This document shows positions 1 to 12,460 of a stretch of 64,000 nt of DNA, one piece after another. Numbering within the stretch: the stretch's first letter is position 1; each line of letters starts with the position of its first letter. Source of the stretch: Bactrocera neohumeralis (taxonomy: Eukaryota > Arthropoda > Insecta > Diptera > Tephritidae); the NCBI RefSeq assembly GCF_024586455.1, contig NC_065921.1, forward strand, positions 66,837,528 to 66,901,527. Reading direction: 5' to 3'. Made by a program: the position numbers and the translations under genes. The notes below the pieces were generated by a model. It did no database searches, had not been told where the DNA came from, and saw nothing but the letters and a program-made list of their open reading frames with translations.

Positions 1-3000
1 GAAGACTACCAAGTCATACACAAGCTACTAATTAATTCCAGGGAATAAAAAATATTACATCAAAAAGGCACTTTAATAATGGAAATGTGCCATTTTTCCC
101 ACTCGAATTATTTAATTGTTAATTTCATTGGTTTTTAGAGAACATAAATTTATGAATTTCAAAAAACGTAACATTTTATAAAATTTGACAGACTTCACTT
201 TGGGAAATTATCTAAAAACACCTTAGCATTGCTATTATTATTATTGCTTTGTTATTTTAGTTGACAATACTCATAATAGTTACAGGGTGTTCACAATACA
301 GCAACTTAGCTGAGTTAAACTGTTAAATTCATTTCGATTCAATTAAATACATATGTATGTATGTGTCATTTACGATTTCATTGTTTCCACTGACTCTTCA
401 ATAAATAATAGCATGTATTTGGTTTCTACTCATATGCATATGTATTTTACTTTAATGCAGATATGATAAATTTAAGCAAGATATAAATACAAAAACTGTA
501 GAGTGAAAAAACTAAACACATTAGCGCCAAAATAAATTAAAATCAAAAAATCAAAAAAGTACCCAACGCAATAAAACGAGAAAATATACATTTTATAAGA
601 AATATATTAGTAGACTGAAAAACAAACAAAATAGTCGAATAAACTACAAAAAACGAGATAACACACTAGCACTCGCTAATCTTCTTTTAAGAAAATAGTC
701 TAAAGTCGAACAAAAAAACTTTAAGTCCACTTGTGTTCCACATTGAAGCGTAGATAAATAAGTAAGCAAAAATAAACTAAACGCAAAAAACAACTAAATA
801 AATATAATGACGTATTTAACACGTCGCGGCGAGCGAGTACCAAAATTTCAGCACCGAAAATATAGCAAAGAAATCGACAAAAAACGAAAATTTAAGCAGA
901 ACTGAGTATAAAAAAGAAATACAAAAAAGTCACCATATGAGTTAGTCCCAGATATATAAATATACATTCATTTATATATGTAAATTTGTACAGCAATAAT
1001 TAAAAATTCCACTGTATAAATATAAGAACGATCACAAATATTCGTTTGGTGATTTTACGAGCCACTGCAATATCAGCAATTGTCACTAAATATTAATAGT
1101 TAAAAACGCTTTTACTGTGTGCTGTAAGTTAGACACTTCAGCACAGCAACAAAATCGTGAAAAGCACTAGCAAGAGTTGTTTGACTAGAGCGAGTGAGTG
1201 GCGTTGACAGCAAATAAAAATAAGAAAAGCTAAACACAATTGTAATAGTCTAACAACTTGAAACACTCGAAGCGCACAGCTAATGGAGCATATAGTGTTA
1301 GCAATATTTTTTCCACAATCGAGTACACTTGAGTATGCAATATCTATTTCCTTTATATTTTGCGATTACCGCACTCAAAAACGTGTAATAAATATGAGTA
1401 GGTACGTATATATCAAGTGTATCAAAATGACCGTAGTAACAGCTTAGCATCTCTATTTAAGAACAAAAAAATATTAAAAAAAGTATGACGAAACACAGCA
1501 TGCAAAAGTCACTATTAAACAGCTGGCCTGCTGCTGGCTCAGCAACAACACATACCACAAATAAAAACCTACTGTGTGAATCTTATACACTTGTATGCGA
1601 ATACAAATTGCACTCGTACGTTGTGCACTGCCCTCTCGGTCATGCAACGCTGTCTGCGCTGGCAGCGTCAACGACTATGCGCTTGTTTTAATTGACTTTT
1701 TCTGCTTTACAAATAGCAAAATATTTTTTTATTTCACAGTAGAGTAATTTGACACACACACACATACACACGCGTAAAAAAAATCAAGAAAAAAGATGCA
1801 AACATATTGCGGTCTATAGCGAGAGAAGCCAAAGCAGCGCTGACGACGTCGAAGTCAGCGTTTTATCGCCGCATTTCGAAAAGGTTAAAAACTTGTTTCG
1901 AGACCATATGATGACGTTGGACTGTGACGACGTCTGTCGACAGCCAATAGCGACGGGTAGCGCTGACGTCGTCTGCTGCTCGTTTAGATTTTAAATGAAT
2001 GCCTGCCTGGCTAACTTAAACTGGCTGACTGGCCGCTTGCAGTGTAGACTGTCGGCCTTATAGGCAGACATTCGATTTGAGAGTTGACAACGTTGACTAT
2101 AAAACATTGTCTTCCAACTGTTGTAATTTTTTCTTTTTATTTTCATTAACATTGCTTGACAGTATTTTTTTCCACCTATTTTTGTTTTTTTTTTTTATTT
2201 TCCCACATTACTCACTTTATGTATTCCTGTATGCACAACCAGAAATACAGATTTTCACACGCTTCTTGTGTTTTCACTGCGGTGTGCTTTTTTTTTTTTT
2301 TTACTTTAATTGTATGCTAGTTTTTTAGTAAAGCGGATATGCACATAAAATTGTAGATATTTTATGTGTTGCACTTTGGCATACACGAAAACTCTTGCCT
2401 ATGGAATTTTACAAAATCAAGCGAAACGATTAATTAAAAAAATTATATTTTTCTGTATTTAAAATTTAGGCACGCACTTTTCAGCGCTTTTTAGACTTTC
2501 TCGTGTTTTCACACGCACTACTTCACAATGTTTCATACTTTATACACAAAAAAATGTATGGACAATTATGGAATTTCGGCACATACACAACACATGTGAT
2601 ATACATACATACATATTTACATACGCATGTATTATGTTAATAAAACACTTATGATTTTTCGTATTTCGTATTTTTACTTCACCTTTTTCCACTTTAGCAC
2701 TTATGCTCTGCTTCTTCCGCGATGTTTAGCGAACGATTTCAATTCTAAATGCGCTGACTGCCTCGTCGAACAAAGACTCTGCTTCAGCACACGCACACGG
2801 CTGCGTTTGTGTTAGTTAGTATTCCTGCTCAACTTGTATGTATAATGTTTTACTATTGGGGTTTTTTCACTCTTAACTTTATTTTACAATAAATTTTTTG
2901 CTTATTGCAGCTTTTATGCAAGCGTTTTGCTTCACAACTTTTGCACTCACTTTACTTCTTGCGTTTTTCATTTAATTTTGTATGTATACTTTGCAGCGAT

Positions 3001-3600
3001 TAAAATTTTCTCATCATAAAGAAATGCATATAAATCGCATACACGCACAAACCAATGCATATACATATGTATTTTACACACGCACACACACACAAACACT
3101 GTTTTATTTGTATAATTTAGTTTCACACGCGTAACGCGATTTCATTGCTTTGGCAAATATTTTATGGAAAAAAAAATTCACAATCACTGTAATATTAAAT
3201 TTAGCGATACTATTTTACTGCCTGCTCCGTTGCTGGCATCCGTTCCAAACGAGTTACGAGGCTAGACTGAGTGCTGAACGAGCGCGCTGAGTGCTACTTG
3301 TAGTGGCGTTGACAAGAGAGACAATTTGCCAGCCAGCCTTTGAAGAAGCAAATTGTCAGCACATGCTCACGACCAATGAGGGATCATGTATGGGTGGCGG
3401 GGCATTAAAGCGCAGCTGCGGGGAACGCACAAGTACTTGGAGCGCGGCAATATCTCCAAGTTTTTCGCTACCACCCAGTCAATATTAGTGCGACTGCTCA
3501 TTAATTTTTTTCCTACTACAACGTTTCATGAGCTACTACAAAATTTGAGCGGCACTTGTGCTCTGCAAAAGCGAAACGTTCGCCATAGCCAGGTACTGTG
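1..3600. other. Low-copy AT-rich stretch, no gene recognised
   Basis: I find no repeat copied elsewhere in the window and no convincing exon. The A-rich part at about 480-1250 (many AAAT and CAAA runs, little coding bias) resembles a long fly 5' UTR or intergenic spacer. Two GC-richer patches at about 1800-2060 and 3230-3480 could be promoter or enhancer DNA. The open frames here are short, sit in low-complexity sequence and do not resemble known proteins. Microsatellites of CA type occur at about 1752-1773 and 3075-3100. Confidence 0.4.
1838..1970. promoter_or_regulatory. Cluster of CRE/ATF-like motifs
   Basis: The decamer TGACGACGTC occurs at 1841-1850 and again at 1925-1934, and TGACGTC occurs at 1964-1970. 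The first copy lies inside a short palindrome (CGCTGAC at 1838-1844 facing GTCAGCG at 1854-1860). TGACGTC is the core of the CREB/ATF site. Three related motifs in 130 bp of otherwise AT-rich DNA suggest a regulatory patch, but no gene start is visible nearby, so the function is inference only. Confidence 0.3.
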
Positions 3601-5640
3601 ATTGTAAAAAAAGATAAAAATATTTTCGCGTTTGCGCAATTTGTGTGTTACTATACCGTAAGCTGTGCTAAATTTGCACACAATTCACATAGCCATATTG
3701 GGACCAACCAAGGAACCAAGTTTTTTAGTTTTTTTTCTAAGAAATACTAGTTTATTAATATTAGTTGGTTAAAGTTTAAGTTAAATACAACACAAATTAT
3801 TCACAACAAATGCATTCATTTATTTGTCAAAACGTGTCAACTGCTTATTACACAGATATTACACACATGCCACAGACAACAATTCATATTGCTAGTCACT
3901 AACATTTCATACTACCAGCAAGTATTTATGTGCGTTCATTAAATTCAGCAAATTACTATTTCAATTAGAATTACAAATTTCTATCAATTAGGCATGGGTT
4001 TTTAATATATAAAATAATAAAATTTTATTGCATATTGTATATTTTTAATTTCAATAATAGATCTAAACCGGATTTTCGAGATTTTAGCAATGATAGAATT
4101 CATCATCAAACCCCACAATAAAATAAGTGAAAGCCATAATACTTGCCAGCAAAAATTCCGCAATATAACTCTGAAAAACATGAGATCATCGCTATTTTTG
4201 TATTATATGCATTATAAATAAGAGATACAGTAAGTGTAAAATGAAATATTTTGTATATATGTATGTATGTATCATGCCGTTGCGATAGCTTTACAAATTT
4301 GTAGAATTGAAGAGAATTCCACAATTTCAGGTGCATAACTCAAAAATGAGATCATTGCTATTTATGGCGAAAAACAAGCCACTGAATATAGAGCTACACG
4401 TAAATATGGTACATACAGTAACCGGTTTGGCGAAATTTCAGTTGCGATAACTTTGAAAGAAGTATAATAACAAGAGAGTGGAAAAAAACAAAAGATTATT
4501 GCTTTTGATAAATTCGGGTTATGAGCAAAAAACACGAAAATATTTGCGTCGATAGCTATTAAAAATTTCTGGTTTTAATGTTTGCTATGCGGATATTTAA
4601 TTGTTTTTAATCATCCACTTTTTAATATTTTTTTTTTTAATCATTGCTCTGACTATTGTAAGTATACAATTGGAATTAAATAAAGAAAAACAATTTACAA
4701 TTTCCTACGAGAAAAGTACTCGTATACTGCATACTAAACTCAAATATATTAAGTTTAGACAGTGAGGGCAGAAGAGAGGGAGAGAGAGAGAGAGAGAAAA
4801 AATAGCGGATTCATTTGCTGAGACAAATTTTTCGCTCAGGCTACTGAAAACTGGTCAATAGAGAGGTCCTCTTTTGCAGAAAATACAGAATTGCCGGACA
4901 ATGAATGAATTTTCCAAAAACCTATAGTAGAGGCAAGCGCTTGGGAAAATAGACTTTTGCCCACCACATGAAGTGTGTTTCATTGAGATAAATATTCGAG
5001 TATCCTCCAACAAGTTTTATGTATTTGAATTTTAAAGCAATTACAATATTGGTAATTTAATTGGTCAATCATTATTACAGTTAAATATAAAATGTGCAGA
5101 CAGCTTTCCAGAATTATATGCTTAAAATATGAATAATTCAAAAAATTAGAATGGAACAATGTTTTAGATACATAAAATGCAGTTGAGGAATTTGAGTAAG
5201 TTATATTTTTATATTTTTTTTTTAATACTAACAAAACAACTGAGTCTATCTATACAAGTATTACATGTGAGCTCATGTTCCGATATCAGCTGTTTTGTGG
5301 ACCTTGCAATTTCACATACATATGTAAGTATATGGTACCTATAGGTAATAATAAAAATGTTGAGCAAAAGCAGCTGTCAAGTGTGTTTAGCATTAATTGC
5401 GGCAATTATTAAATAAAAACAGTTTACAGTTATAATTCATACATATAAGAATACTGAAATGGAAAAAAACTCTTATATAAATAGTGAACATAAACACAAA
5501 TAAGAATAGAAACGCATAAGCAAAATAAATACCAAACAAATATGGGGATTAAGATTTCGTTTGTGCTGTAAAATAAAGAAAGTAAAGCTCATTTAATTTA
5601 GCAACACCATAAATTTTATCATAATGTTAATATAGCACTT
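3601..5640. other. AT-rich spacer, no gene recognised
   Basis: This stretch has no convincing coding sequence. It holds a GA microsatellite at about 4771-4797 and two loosely similar segments around 4160-4200 and 4325-4365, both with ATGAGATCAT, which may be remnants of an old repeat. Nothing else can be supported. Confidence 0.35.
4771..4797. repeat. GA microsatellite
   Basis: An almost uninterrupted purine run of GA units ends in a short A tract. GA runs are common in fly DNA and can bind GAGA-type factors, but there is no promoter context here. Confidence 0.7.
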
Positions 5641-6423
5641 GTTAGTAGCAAAACTTAGGCCGCTCAACGTCGGTACGCGGAGAAGCCCTCATGATCCAGC
5701 AAAATTTCCATAGATTTTGACTAAACTTCCTTACTATCGTAAATACAGAGAGGCAATATAAAGATAACGACTAAAGCCGGTGAATTAAGGCGCGTGGCTG
5801 ACGAGCACCCAGAGCACAAAATAGAGGTACGAAAAAAAAAGAAAATTTAACATTACGGGTGCCTCGAATACTCGTATACATTGTATGTTTTTAATAGAGT
5901 CTAATTTTTTGAGTTCATTTATATATAAACTAATTTTATTTTATTTATTTTAATACAGTGTGCTTTTAATCCAGTTTGCCTTGTTTCACCGTTTTTGCAG
6001 CTAATTTGGCGCGTTCAAGTCGAATTTGATAAGATAATATACTTATGTATGTGTGTATGCATAAACCTGTGTTATTTATATGACAATCTGGAGGCGCCAT
6101 AAAACAAGTGTTTAGCGTCACTAGCACAGCAAATTGTTTGTTTGGCTTTTCTAGACTCTTTTTATGAAATGCAAGAACGAGCTGAACAAAATAAACAAAT
6201 AAATAATAAGGTTCAACCGGTTGTGTCTAGCAATTTAATATGCATAAAGAATTTTTATAAAATACGAGTCCGGCACTCGAAGTGTAACCAACTTCAGACC
6301 GTTCCCGCAGCTGTCGCACTGGAATCAGCTGTTTATAAATTTGCTGGATGACAGTTCGGAGTATTGTTCACAAGTGTACAAAAGCGTTTTGCCAAAAGTG
6401 AACGCAAAAAAAAGTGATCAGCG
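5641..6423. other. Spacer and probable 5' flank of the DD37D element
   Basis: No gene is recognised. The last 60-100 bases before 6424 are probably the untranslated leader of the transposon, because the ATG at 6424 follows an A-rich tract directly. I could not match a terminal inverted repeat between this flank and the DNA downstream of 7323. Confidence 0.3.
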
Positions 6424-7323
6424 ATGAAATTCAAACGTAATAGTGTGATTTCTTTATATTTAGCTGGAAAATCACAGTCAGCAATTGTTCGTGAGCTCAA
6501 ACACCTTAATGTGAATAAAGTTTTTGTTTATCGCACCATCGGTCGTTACAATGATACTGGTAGCATCGCAAAATGCCATGGAGGTGGTCATCAAAAGACT
6601 GCAACGTCACGTGCGATGGTTCGGAAAGTGAAGAAGCGACTTGAGCGAAATCCACGACGAAGTGCCAATCAAATGACTAAAGAACTGAAAATATCCGACC
6701 GCAGCATCCAACGCATATTGAAAAATGAGCTCAAGGTCAAGCCTTACAAGTTCCAAAAGGTCCACTTGGCCGAAAGCGGTCAAATTCTGAACATTGTGTT
6801 TTCTGACGAAAAAATGTTTCCAATTGAGCAATTCGTAAACTCTCAAAACGATAGGGTTTACTTGACCGACCGTTCATACGAGAATCTAAGTCATCGGTTG
6901 GCCACTAGGAGGCAGCACCCGCCACAAATAATGGTTTGGGCCGCTGTCACCGCAGATGGGCGCTCTCCAATTGTTTTCATCGAGCCTGGCGTCAAAGTAA
7001 ATGCGACATATTATCGGGAAAGTGTTCTGGAGGCTGCTTTGAAACCGTGGGCAAACAAACATTTCGGTCGCAAACCATGGACGTTTCAACAAGACTCAGC
7101 ACCGTCTCACAAAGCGCGAGTGAACCAAGGATGGCTGAAAAACAACGTTCCGAACTTCATTATGACCACACAATGGCTCTCGAATTCACCAGATGCAAAT
7201 CCAATGGATTATTCTCTCTGGGCCATTTTGGAGAGCAAGGTCCGAAGTAAAAAATACACCAGTCTCGAGATGCTGAAGAAAGCCATTGTCCGTGAGTGGG
7301 CGGGTACAATACAACAAACATAA
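6424..7323 (+). CDS. DD37D (maT-like) Tc1/mariner transposase, internally shortened
   Basis: This 299-codon frame encodes a Tc1/mariner-superfamily transposase. The N-terminal 110 residues form a bipartite helix-turn-helix region (SAIVRELK, then SANQMTKELKISDRSIQRIL). The catalytic part carries FSDEKMF, QQDSAPSHKA and NPMDYSLW. Thirty-seven residues separate the second and third aspartates, which is the DD37D spacing of the maT group. The enzyme would act in the nucleus on its own terminal repeats. Two things are odd. The linker between the DNA-binding part and the first aspartate is shorter than in relatives (KVHL runs straight into AESGQ), which looks like an in-frame deletion. The C-terminus also ends early (EWAGTIQQT) without the usual last 30-40 residues. 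No stop or frameshift breaks the 299 codons, so this is the most open transposase frame in the window. It is probably inactive. Confidence 0.85.
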   Translation: MKFKRNSVISLYLAGKSQSAIVRELKHLNVNKVFVYRTIGRYNDTGSIAKCHGGGHQKTATSRAMVRKVKKRLERNPRRSANQMTKELKISDRSIQRILKNELKVKPYKFQKVHLAESGQILNIVFSDEKMFPIEQFVNSQNDRVYLTDRSYENLSHRLATRRQHPPQIMVWAAVTADGRSPIVFIEPGVKVNATYYRESVLEAALKPWANKHFGRKPWTFQQDSAPSHKARVNQGWLKNNVPNFIMTTQWLSNSPDANPMDYSLWAILESKVRSKKYTSLEMLKKAIVREWAGTIQQT

Positions 7324-7713
7324 CACAAGTAAATAACGTTAAGATAATATTAAAGTATTAGGAAATTGGACGAATATTAAAACAAATGCAAAGCACAATA
7401 TTTAAAATAATACCATTCAACACTAAAAAAAAATAATTTTTATATTAAATGTTCAAGTCCTAAAATATACACTCAGAATAAAAAATTTGTATTGTATGTA
7501 TTATTTTCTAAAAATTTCTACAAGATAAAGAAAAAGTAGAAAACATATTTCACAAATCCATAAACTTTTCATAACGATTTCCCAAGATTTTCAACGAGAC
7601 ATTAACTTGAAGAAAATTAGCTCGATCCAGCTGATTAAAATTACTCGTTTTTTTATTCCACACAAACAATTAATATATGTAGGTACTAAATATGAATTGT
7701 TTCCTATGTCATA
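7324..7713. other. AT-rich spacer
   Basis: No coding sequence or repeat end was found. It probably includes the remaining 3' part of the DD37D element, but no terminal repeat could be paired. Confidence 0.3.
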
Positions 7714-8858
7714 CAAAGAGTGATCCATTTCGAGGTTCCTTACTTTTTTTAAGAAAAAAACACACAAACTTCAAATTTAATGGGGAATGTTTATTATCAG
7801 TCGATAGAAGATTCTTTGACATTTATTTTTTGAAGATTATCTCTTTCAAATGTTGGCCGCGGCTACGTCTCAGATGTTCCATCCGTTGAGTCCAATTTTC
7901 GATGACTTATTCGAGCATTTCGACTGGTAACAGGTCTGAATCGAAGCAGAATTGTCCGCATATACTTTAGACTTTGCATATCCCCACAGGAAAAAGTCTA
8001 ACGTTGTGATATCACACGTTCTTGGTGGCCAATAGACCGGCCCAAAACGTGAAAATATCTGCTCACCAAAGTGTTCTATCAATAAATCCATTGCTTGATG
8101 CCATGTCTGGGAAGTGGCGCCGACTTGTTGAAAACAAATGTCTCGAGATCATGAGCTACAATTTCAGGCATTAAATAGTCGGTTATCATGGCGCGATAAG
8201 GGTCTCCATTGACGATTACGCTATCATCGGCATCATTTTTGAAGAAATATGGACCGATGATTCCACCGGCTCACAAACCACATTAAACCGTTGTTTTTTC
8301 TCGATTAAATAATGACGCTCTTGAATTCTTCAGGTTGCTCTTCGTTTCAAATGCTGCAAAATCTGTATTTTGTACGCTTTAAATTTAAGATCTGGACGTA
8401 CAATGCGCCAAGTCGTTTCATACGTCAGTCCGAGGTGCTGCAAACGGCGCCAAATCGACTCTCCATGGTCTTCGTGTACACTCACAACTACGGCTGCTAT
8501 ATTTTTTTCACTGCATTCTGGACATGGTCTATTCGGTCGAATATTATCCAATAATGAATGCTGGGTCTCAAGATGAGTGATGGTGTTGCGAATAGTACGC
8601 TCAGTAGATCGATTATGCGGTCAGTAGGCCGATTATATTGACCATAAGTTGAGCGAAGCGTGCGAAACATATTTTTTATATAATTTTCCAATTTTCGTAA
8701 TAAATTTGAACGACTTGTAAACGTTGTTCAGGCGTAAGTCTTTCCTTGATGAAATGCCAAACAATACTGAACAAAAATAACATGACAGCTTGACAAGACT
8801 CACGCGTGATCAGTCAAAAAAGGCTATTGAAAAAAGTACCTCTACTTGTATGACCCGT
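7714..8858 (-). mobile_element. DD41D (rosa-type) mariner-like element, copy A, decayed
   Basis: TA dinucleotides flank imperfect terminal repeats: GTGATCCATTTCGAGG on the left and a diverged complement ending in TATGACCC on the right. On the minus strand, pieces of one transposase can be followed from the N-terminus near 8750 (ERLTPEQR-like), through LDNIRPNRPCPECSEKN at 8500-8551, to FGPVYWPPRTCDITTLDFFLWGY at about 7960-8060. The segment encoding the first catalytic aspartate (the SDEAH region) is missing and several frameshifts are present. In better copies of this family 41 residues separate the second and third aspartates. No product is expected. Confidence 0.8.
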
Positions 8859-9985
8859 TATATTCGTAATATTCACAGTAAATAGAATTTTAGTGACTCA
8901 AAAATTATTAAGTCAAACTTCCCATGAATAGCTTGGTTGAGACTCCTGAGCAAGTTTTGCAAATAAACCTCCCGTAACATTTTTATAAAATAATGTTTAA
9001 CCAGTTTGCAGCCTAGTTGGGTATCAAAAAATGCTGTGAGCACTCAGTTCTTATTATTTTTAACTCTATTGATCGCCATTATCCAATCGTAGGAAAAATT
9101 TCATACGTGGCAAATTACTCCAAAAATATGAACCCCATTATAACATTACTCTCTTATCAGTTATTAGTTCAATTGGTTTCTGTCTACGCGACTATAAATA
9201 TTATCTGTTATTGCTTTCCGCTAGAAAAAAATTGAGCACTCAGTTTTTGTGAAGGTGAATGGATGTGGAGCTGTAACCAATTGACAGTGGTAAAAGGAAA
9301 GAAGAAATACAATTAATGCTATAACCAAAATCAGATGAACAATCCTTCCATTAACTAGTTTAAATGACGTTAGAAATAAACTAAAAGTAAATTTTTAAAA
9401 TAAAAGACTATCCATTTTCATTTTTGGTAGTGAAGTGATTTGAGTATTTGTTAGACAGACGTTGGCGTGTTGGACTGACGTTCAATACCGATTGCCTCTA
9501 TTTGTATAAACATATTTTTGAATGAAGACAAAGTCATAATTCTCATTCACATACATTTGTTTTTACTGTTCAACACGGCATTCGAAACGCCACAGTTAGA
9601 ATCAACATGCCGATTTATGAAGCGATCACTCCAATTGCGCTTAATTATGCTTTCGTTTGCAAGAAGTTTATAAACAATACTCAAGTTACGCATTTGAAAT
9701 CTATATTCATGTCGCAGTTTAGCTTGTGATTCATCACTGCTTTCTGTGTTGTGTTTAATTTGCAATTCTATATGGCAAGTTCGAAGAAATAATCAACACA
9801 ATATGCTGACAAATATGTTTTCAAAATTATGAGCGCTACAACAAATAAACATTTTAAAAAGTTGTTTTCATAAGTTAAGTTATTTTTTAATTAGCAACAT
9901 TGTAATCATGGATCTTTTCGTTATGTCAGCATTTTAAATTTCTTGAGCAAACATGAACGAAAAGTGAATAAGAAAGCGTGAAGTA
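8859..9985. other. Spacer, nothing recognised
   Basis: AT-rich DNA with only short chance frames. No repeated segment or terminal repeat was matched here. Confidence 0.35.
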
Positions 9986-9997
9986 AGGATGAAGTCA

Positions 9998-10055
9998 GGG
10001 CACAATAGACCCTAGATCGCGGTGCATTACCTCGTTAATAATCTAATCTAATCTA
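9998..10055 (+). mobile_element. 58-bp non-LTR retroposon 3' stub with 12-bp target duplication
   Basis: A 58-bp segment ending in repeated AATCT units is flanked by a perfect direct repeat, AAGGATGAAGTC, at 9986-9997 and 10056-10067. A short 3' fragment with a simple-repeat tail between variable-length duplications is the signature of a heavily 5'-truncated LINE insertion made by target-primed reverse transcription. It encodes nothing. Confidence 0.75.
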
Positions 10056-10067
10056 AGGATGAAGTCC

Positions 10068-11152
10068 ATCATATTTTGTTATGGTTGTTATAGCAGCTAC
10101 TAATAGATAATCTGTCTATTGCAAAGTAATTAATAACTAATCATTTAACCAACGGGAATTTATCTGTAAATATACCTACAAATGTAAAAAATCATCAATA
10201 TCTGCACGTAATATCCAATCGACAACTTTTTAATTCTGATAAGTAAAAGTTCATTTAAAATTGATCGATTGCTTAAGTACTTAGCGGATCGTTCAATCAC
10301 ACCGACGAACGTTCGATTGATCAAGAGAACCAAATCATTTCGTTATACTTGTATGAAACGAGTTGGAACTTGCATTCGGTGGTTTGGGCTAAATATAAGC
10401 AGACGCGACTGAAATTCATAAATTCTCGGAGAATAAAATGCAATAAAATGAAATTATATGTACATATGTTTGTACTATATTTACATGTTTTTTTCGTATT
10501 AAATTATTACTTAATAATTGGGTAAATATCAGTTCGACAGCTGCGTGTTAAGAAAAGTGTCGTACAGCAGTTAAAAGAAACATCGTTTTTTTGGTGTTTT
10601 AAGTCGTCAGAACTGTATTTCTTCTTCTAGTTATACTCGCTAACATACATATGTATGTATTGTTCCAAAAAGTAATAACAAATTGCTGCTGGCAGGGCGA
10701 AGAGAGAAAACCGGGATCGATTGTAATGAATTGTTGCGGGGCTCGGGAGGAGATATCCACGATTATCTCCTCTCTACTTCACTGGCTGCTACTATTGCGA
10801 AAGTTAATACAAAATATGTGCATAAAATATACTTATATATTTCCAAGAAAGTCGATTTAGAAACTACAAAGGCAAAGTAAGTACTTGCATTTATTATTAC
10901 CGGTTTTTTGTTTAGAAAATATAAACACAAATGAGTTTTAATAAGAAAACTAATATAAATTTTACTTAACCGACTATAAAACGTGTTCTTATCTACATTT
11001 CAATCACTTAGTCGTGCATATGATGAAATGTTATTTATGAGTAAATGTCATTTAAGCACATCTACTGAAATATAACGCGTAAATTGTGGTTATTCCAGGG
11101 AAAATCTGTCAACCCTAATGGATTAGTGATCTCATGTATACCTATATATATA
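10068..11152. other. Spacer, nothing recognised
   Basis: No gene or TIR element could be identified. An ACATAC/GTATGT palindromic microsatellite lies at about 10643-10661. Confidence 0.35.
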
Positions 11153-12012
11153 CAAGGTACTTTCCAAAGTAAACAGGACTTTTTGAATCTAGCGCCCCCT
11201 GATGGCGCCATCTATATGTCGACAGGTGCGTTAGAATCTGCTATCTTTATCGATTGTCCAGTGAGAATTTCATAATATTTCATCGATTGGAAGTGAAGTT
11301 ATTGCGTTTTAAGTGTCAGTATGTTTATGTCATCGGTGCGAAAATGAGCTTCGAAGTTTATGGCGATGATTGCCTATCCCGTAGCAGAGTGCACAAATGG
11401 TTTCAACGTTTTCACAGCGGTCGTGAGGACATAAATGACGATCAACATGTGGGCCAATCAAAATCCGTGATCACCGGAAAATCCATCGAAACTGTGTGTG
11501 AATTCATCAAAAATCAGCCGAAATCATCATTGAAATTCATGGAAATGGAATTGAACATCTCCAAAACATCGATTTATCGCATTTTGACAGAACATTTGGG
11601 CTTACGAAAGGGGTGTGCACGGTTTGTTCCGCACAAATTGACTGACGACCAAAAATTGCTCAGAATCCGTCTCATCGATCGACGCTTGTGACCGAGTATT
11701 TGACCAAAAATCACATTTTAACCATTAATCACTCCCCGTATTCACCTGATATGGCACCGTGCGACTTCTTCCTTTAAGGAAAAATGCATTTGCCATGAAA
11801 GGAAAGCGTTATGCAGACTTAGAGACATACCGGTCAATGAGCTGAAACACTCCTTCAACATTCTTTTGGATCGTGCAAAAATCTGTATTGAAGCAGAAGG
11901 AGACTATTTTGAATAAAATAAATTGATTTTATTTATATTTTTGAATAAATGTATATTTCTAATATTAAAGATATTTTCATAAACTTCATGAACTTTTCGA
12001 TGGAAGGCACAA
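11153..12012 (+). mobile_element. Internally deleted mariner element
   Basis: The element starts after a TA at 11151-11152 with CAAGGTACTTTCCAAAG. The right end near 12012 is poorly conserved (GGAAGGCACAAG) and uncertain. It carries the N-terminal half of a mariner transposase (from 11344) joined to the last third (from about 11690). The third aspartate survives in SPDMAPCDFF near 11740-11765, and the C-terminal coding part ends at about 11918. The block with the first two catalytic aspartates is gone, so this copy could move only with outside transposase. Confidence 0.75.
11344..11691 (+). pseudogene. Mariner transposase, N-terminal DNA-binding part
   Basis: The likely start is the ATG at 11344 (MSFEVYGDD), about 190 bp inside the left end; the same frame is open further upstream, but that part is leader sequence. 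The 115 codons hold HKWFQRFHSGREDINDD, a GRP-like linker that has become GQSKSVI, the second helix-turn-helix (LNISKTSIYRILTEHL) and the WVPH-equivalent RFVPHKLTDDQK. The frame then crosses a deletion junction and stops at 11689-11691. No catalytic aspartate is present. A protein from it would bind DNA at most. Confidence 0.75.
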
Positions 12013-12029
12013 GTTAATGGGATCCACTA

Positions 12030-12450
12030 GTAAGTTTCCGAATTTTGATCAGATCCCAAGTTGCCTAATATTTATACGTCGTTCACAAACTCAGCTTTTT
12101 CCGCAACCAAAATGCGGATGCGGCTTTAGCAAGTAGTAGCCATGTACTGGCGAGAGAAGTACGGATTGAATTCAAAGAGAACTTACATCGACAACTTTGA
12201 CTTCATACCGGATCACTTTGCAGAAGCTGTATTGATGAAGATGAGGTGGAAACAACTCAACACTTCCTTCTTGACTGTCCCACGTTCGGAAGGTCAAGAC
12301 TTAAACACTTCGGAGTGCATACCTTCAGACATCACACTGAACTGGCGGGAGTTGAAATAAAACGCCTATGCAAATTTGTATTGGCTACTAAGCGTTTTGT
12401 CAATCTATAAGTCCGTACACAGGAGTTCTTCTTCTCTATGGCGTCACAAA
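12030..12450 (+). mobile_element. LINE 3' fragment with C-terminal Cys/His cluster
   Basis: Reading through about 12214-12330, the translation contains CIDEDEVETTQHFLLDCPTF followed by GRSRLKHFG. This is the zinc-knuckle-like C-terminus (C-x-n-H-F-L-x-x-C-P) found after the RNase H region of jockey/LOA/R1-type non-LTR retrotransposons. The upstream part is frameshifted and reverse transcriptase motifs are absent. It is a dead 5'-truncated copy; the exact clade and limits are uncertain. Confidence 0.6.
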
Positions 12451-12460
12451 GGACTACATA

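Noticed and set aside
2077..2328. Hydrophobic 83-codon frame
   Set aside because: It comes from long T-runs (Phe-rich) and is not protein-like.
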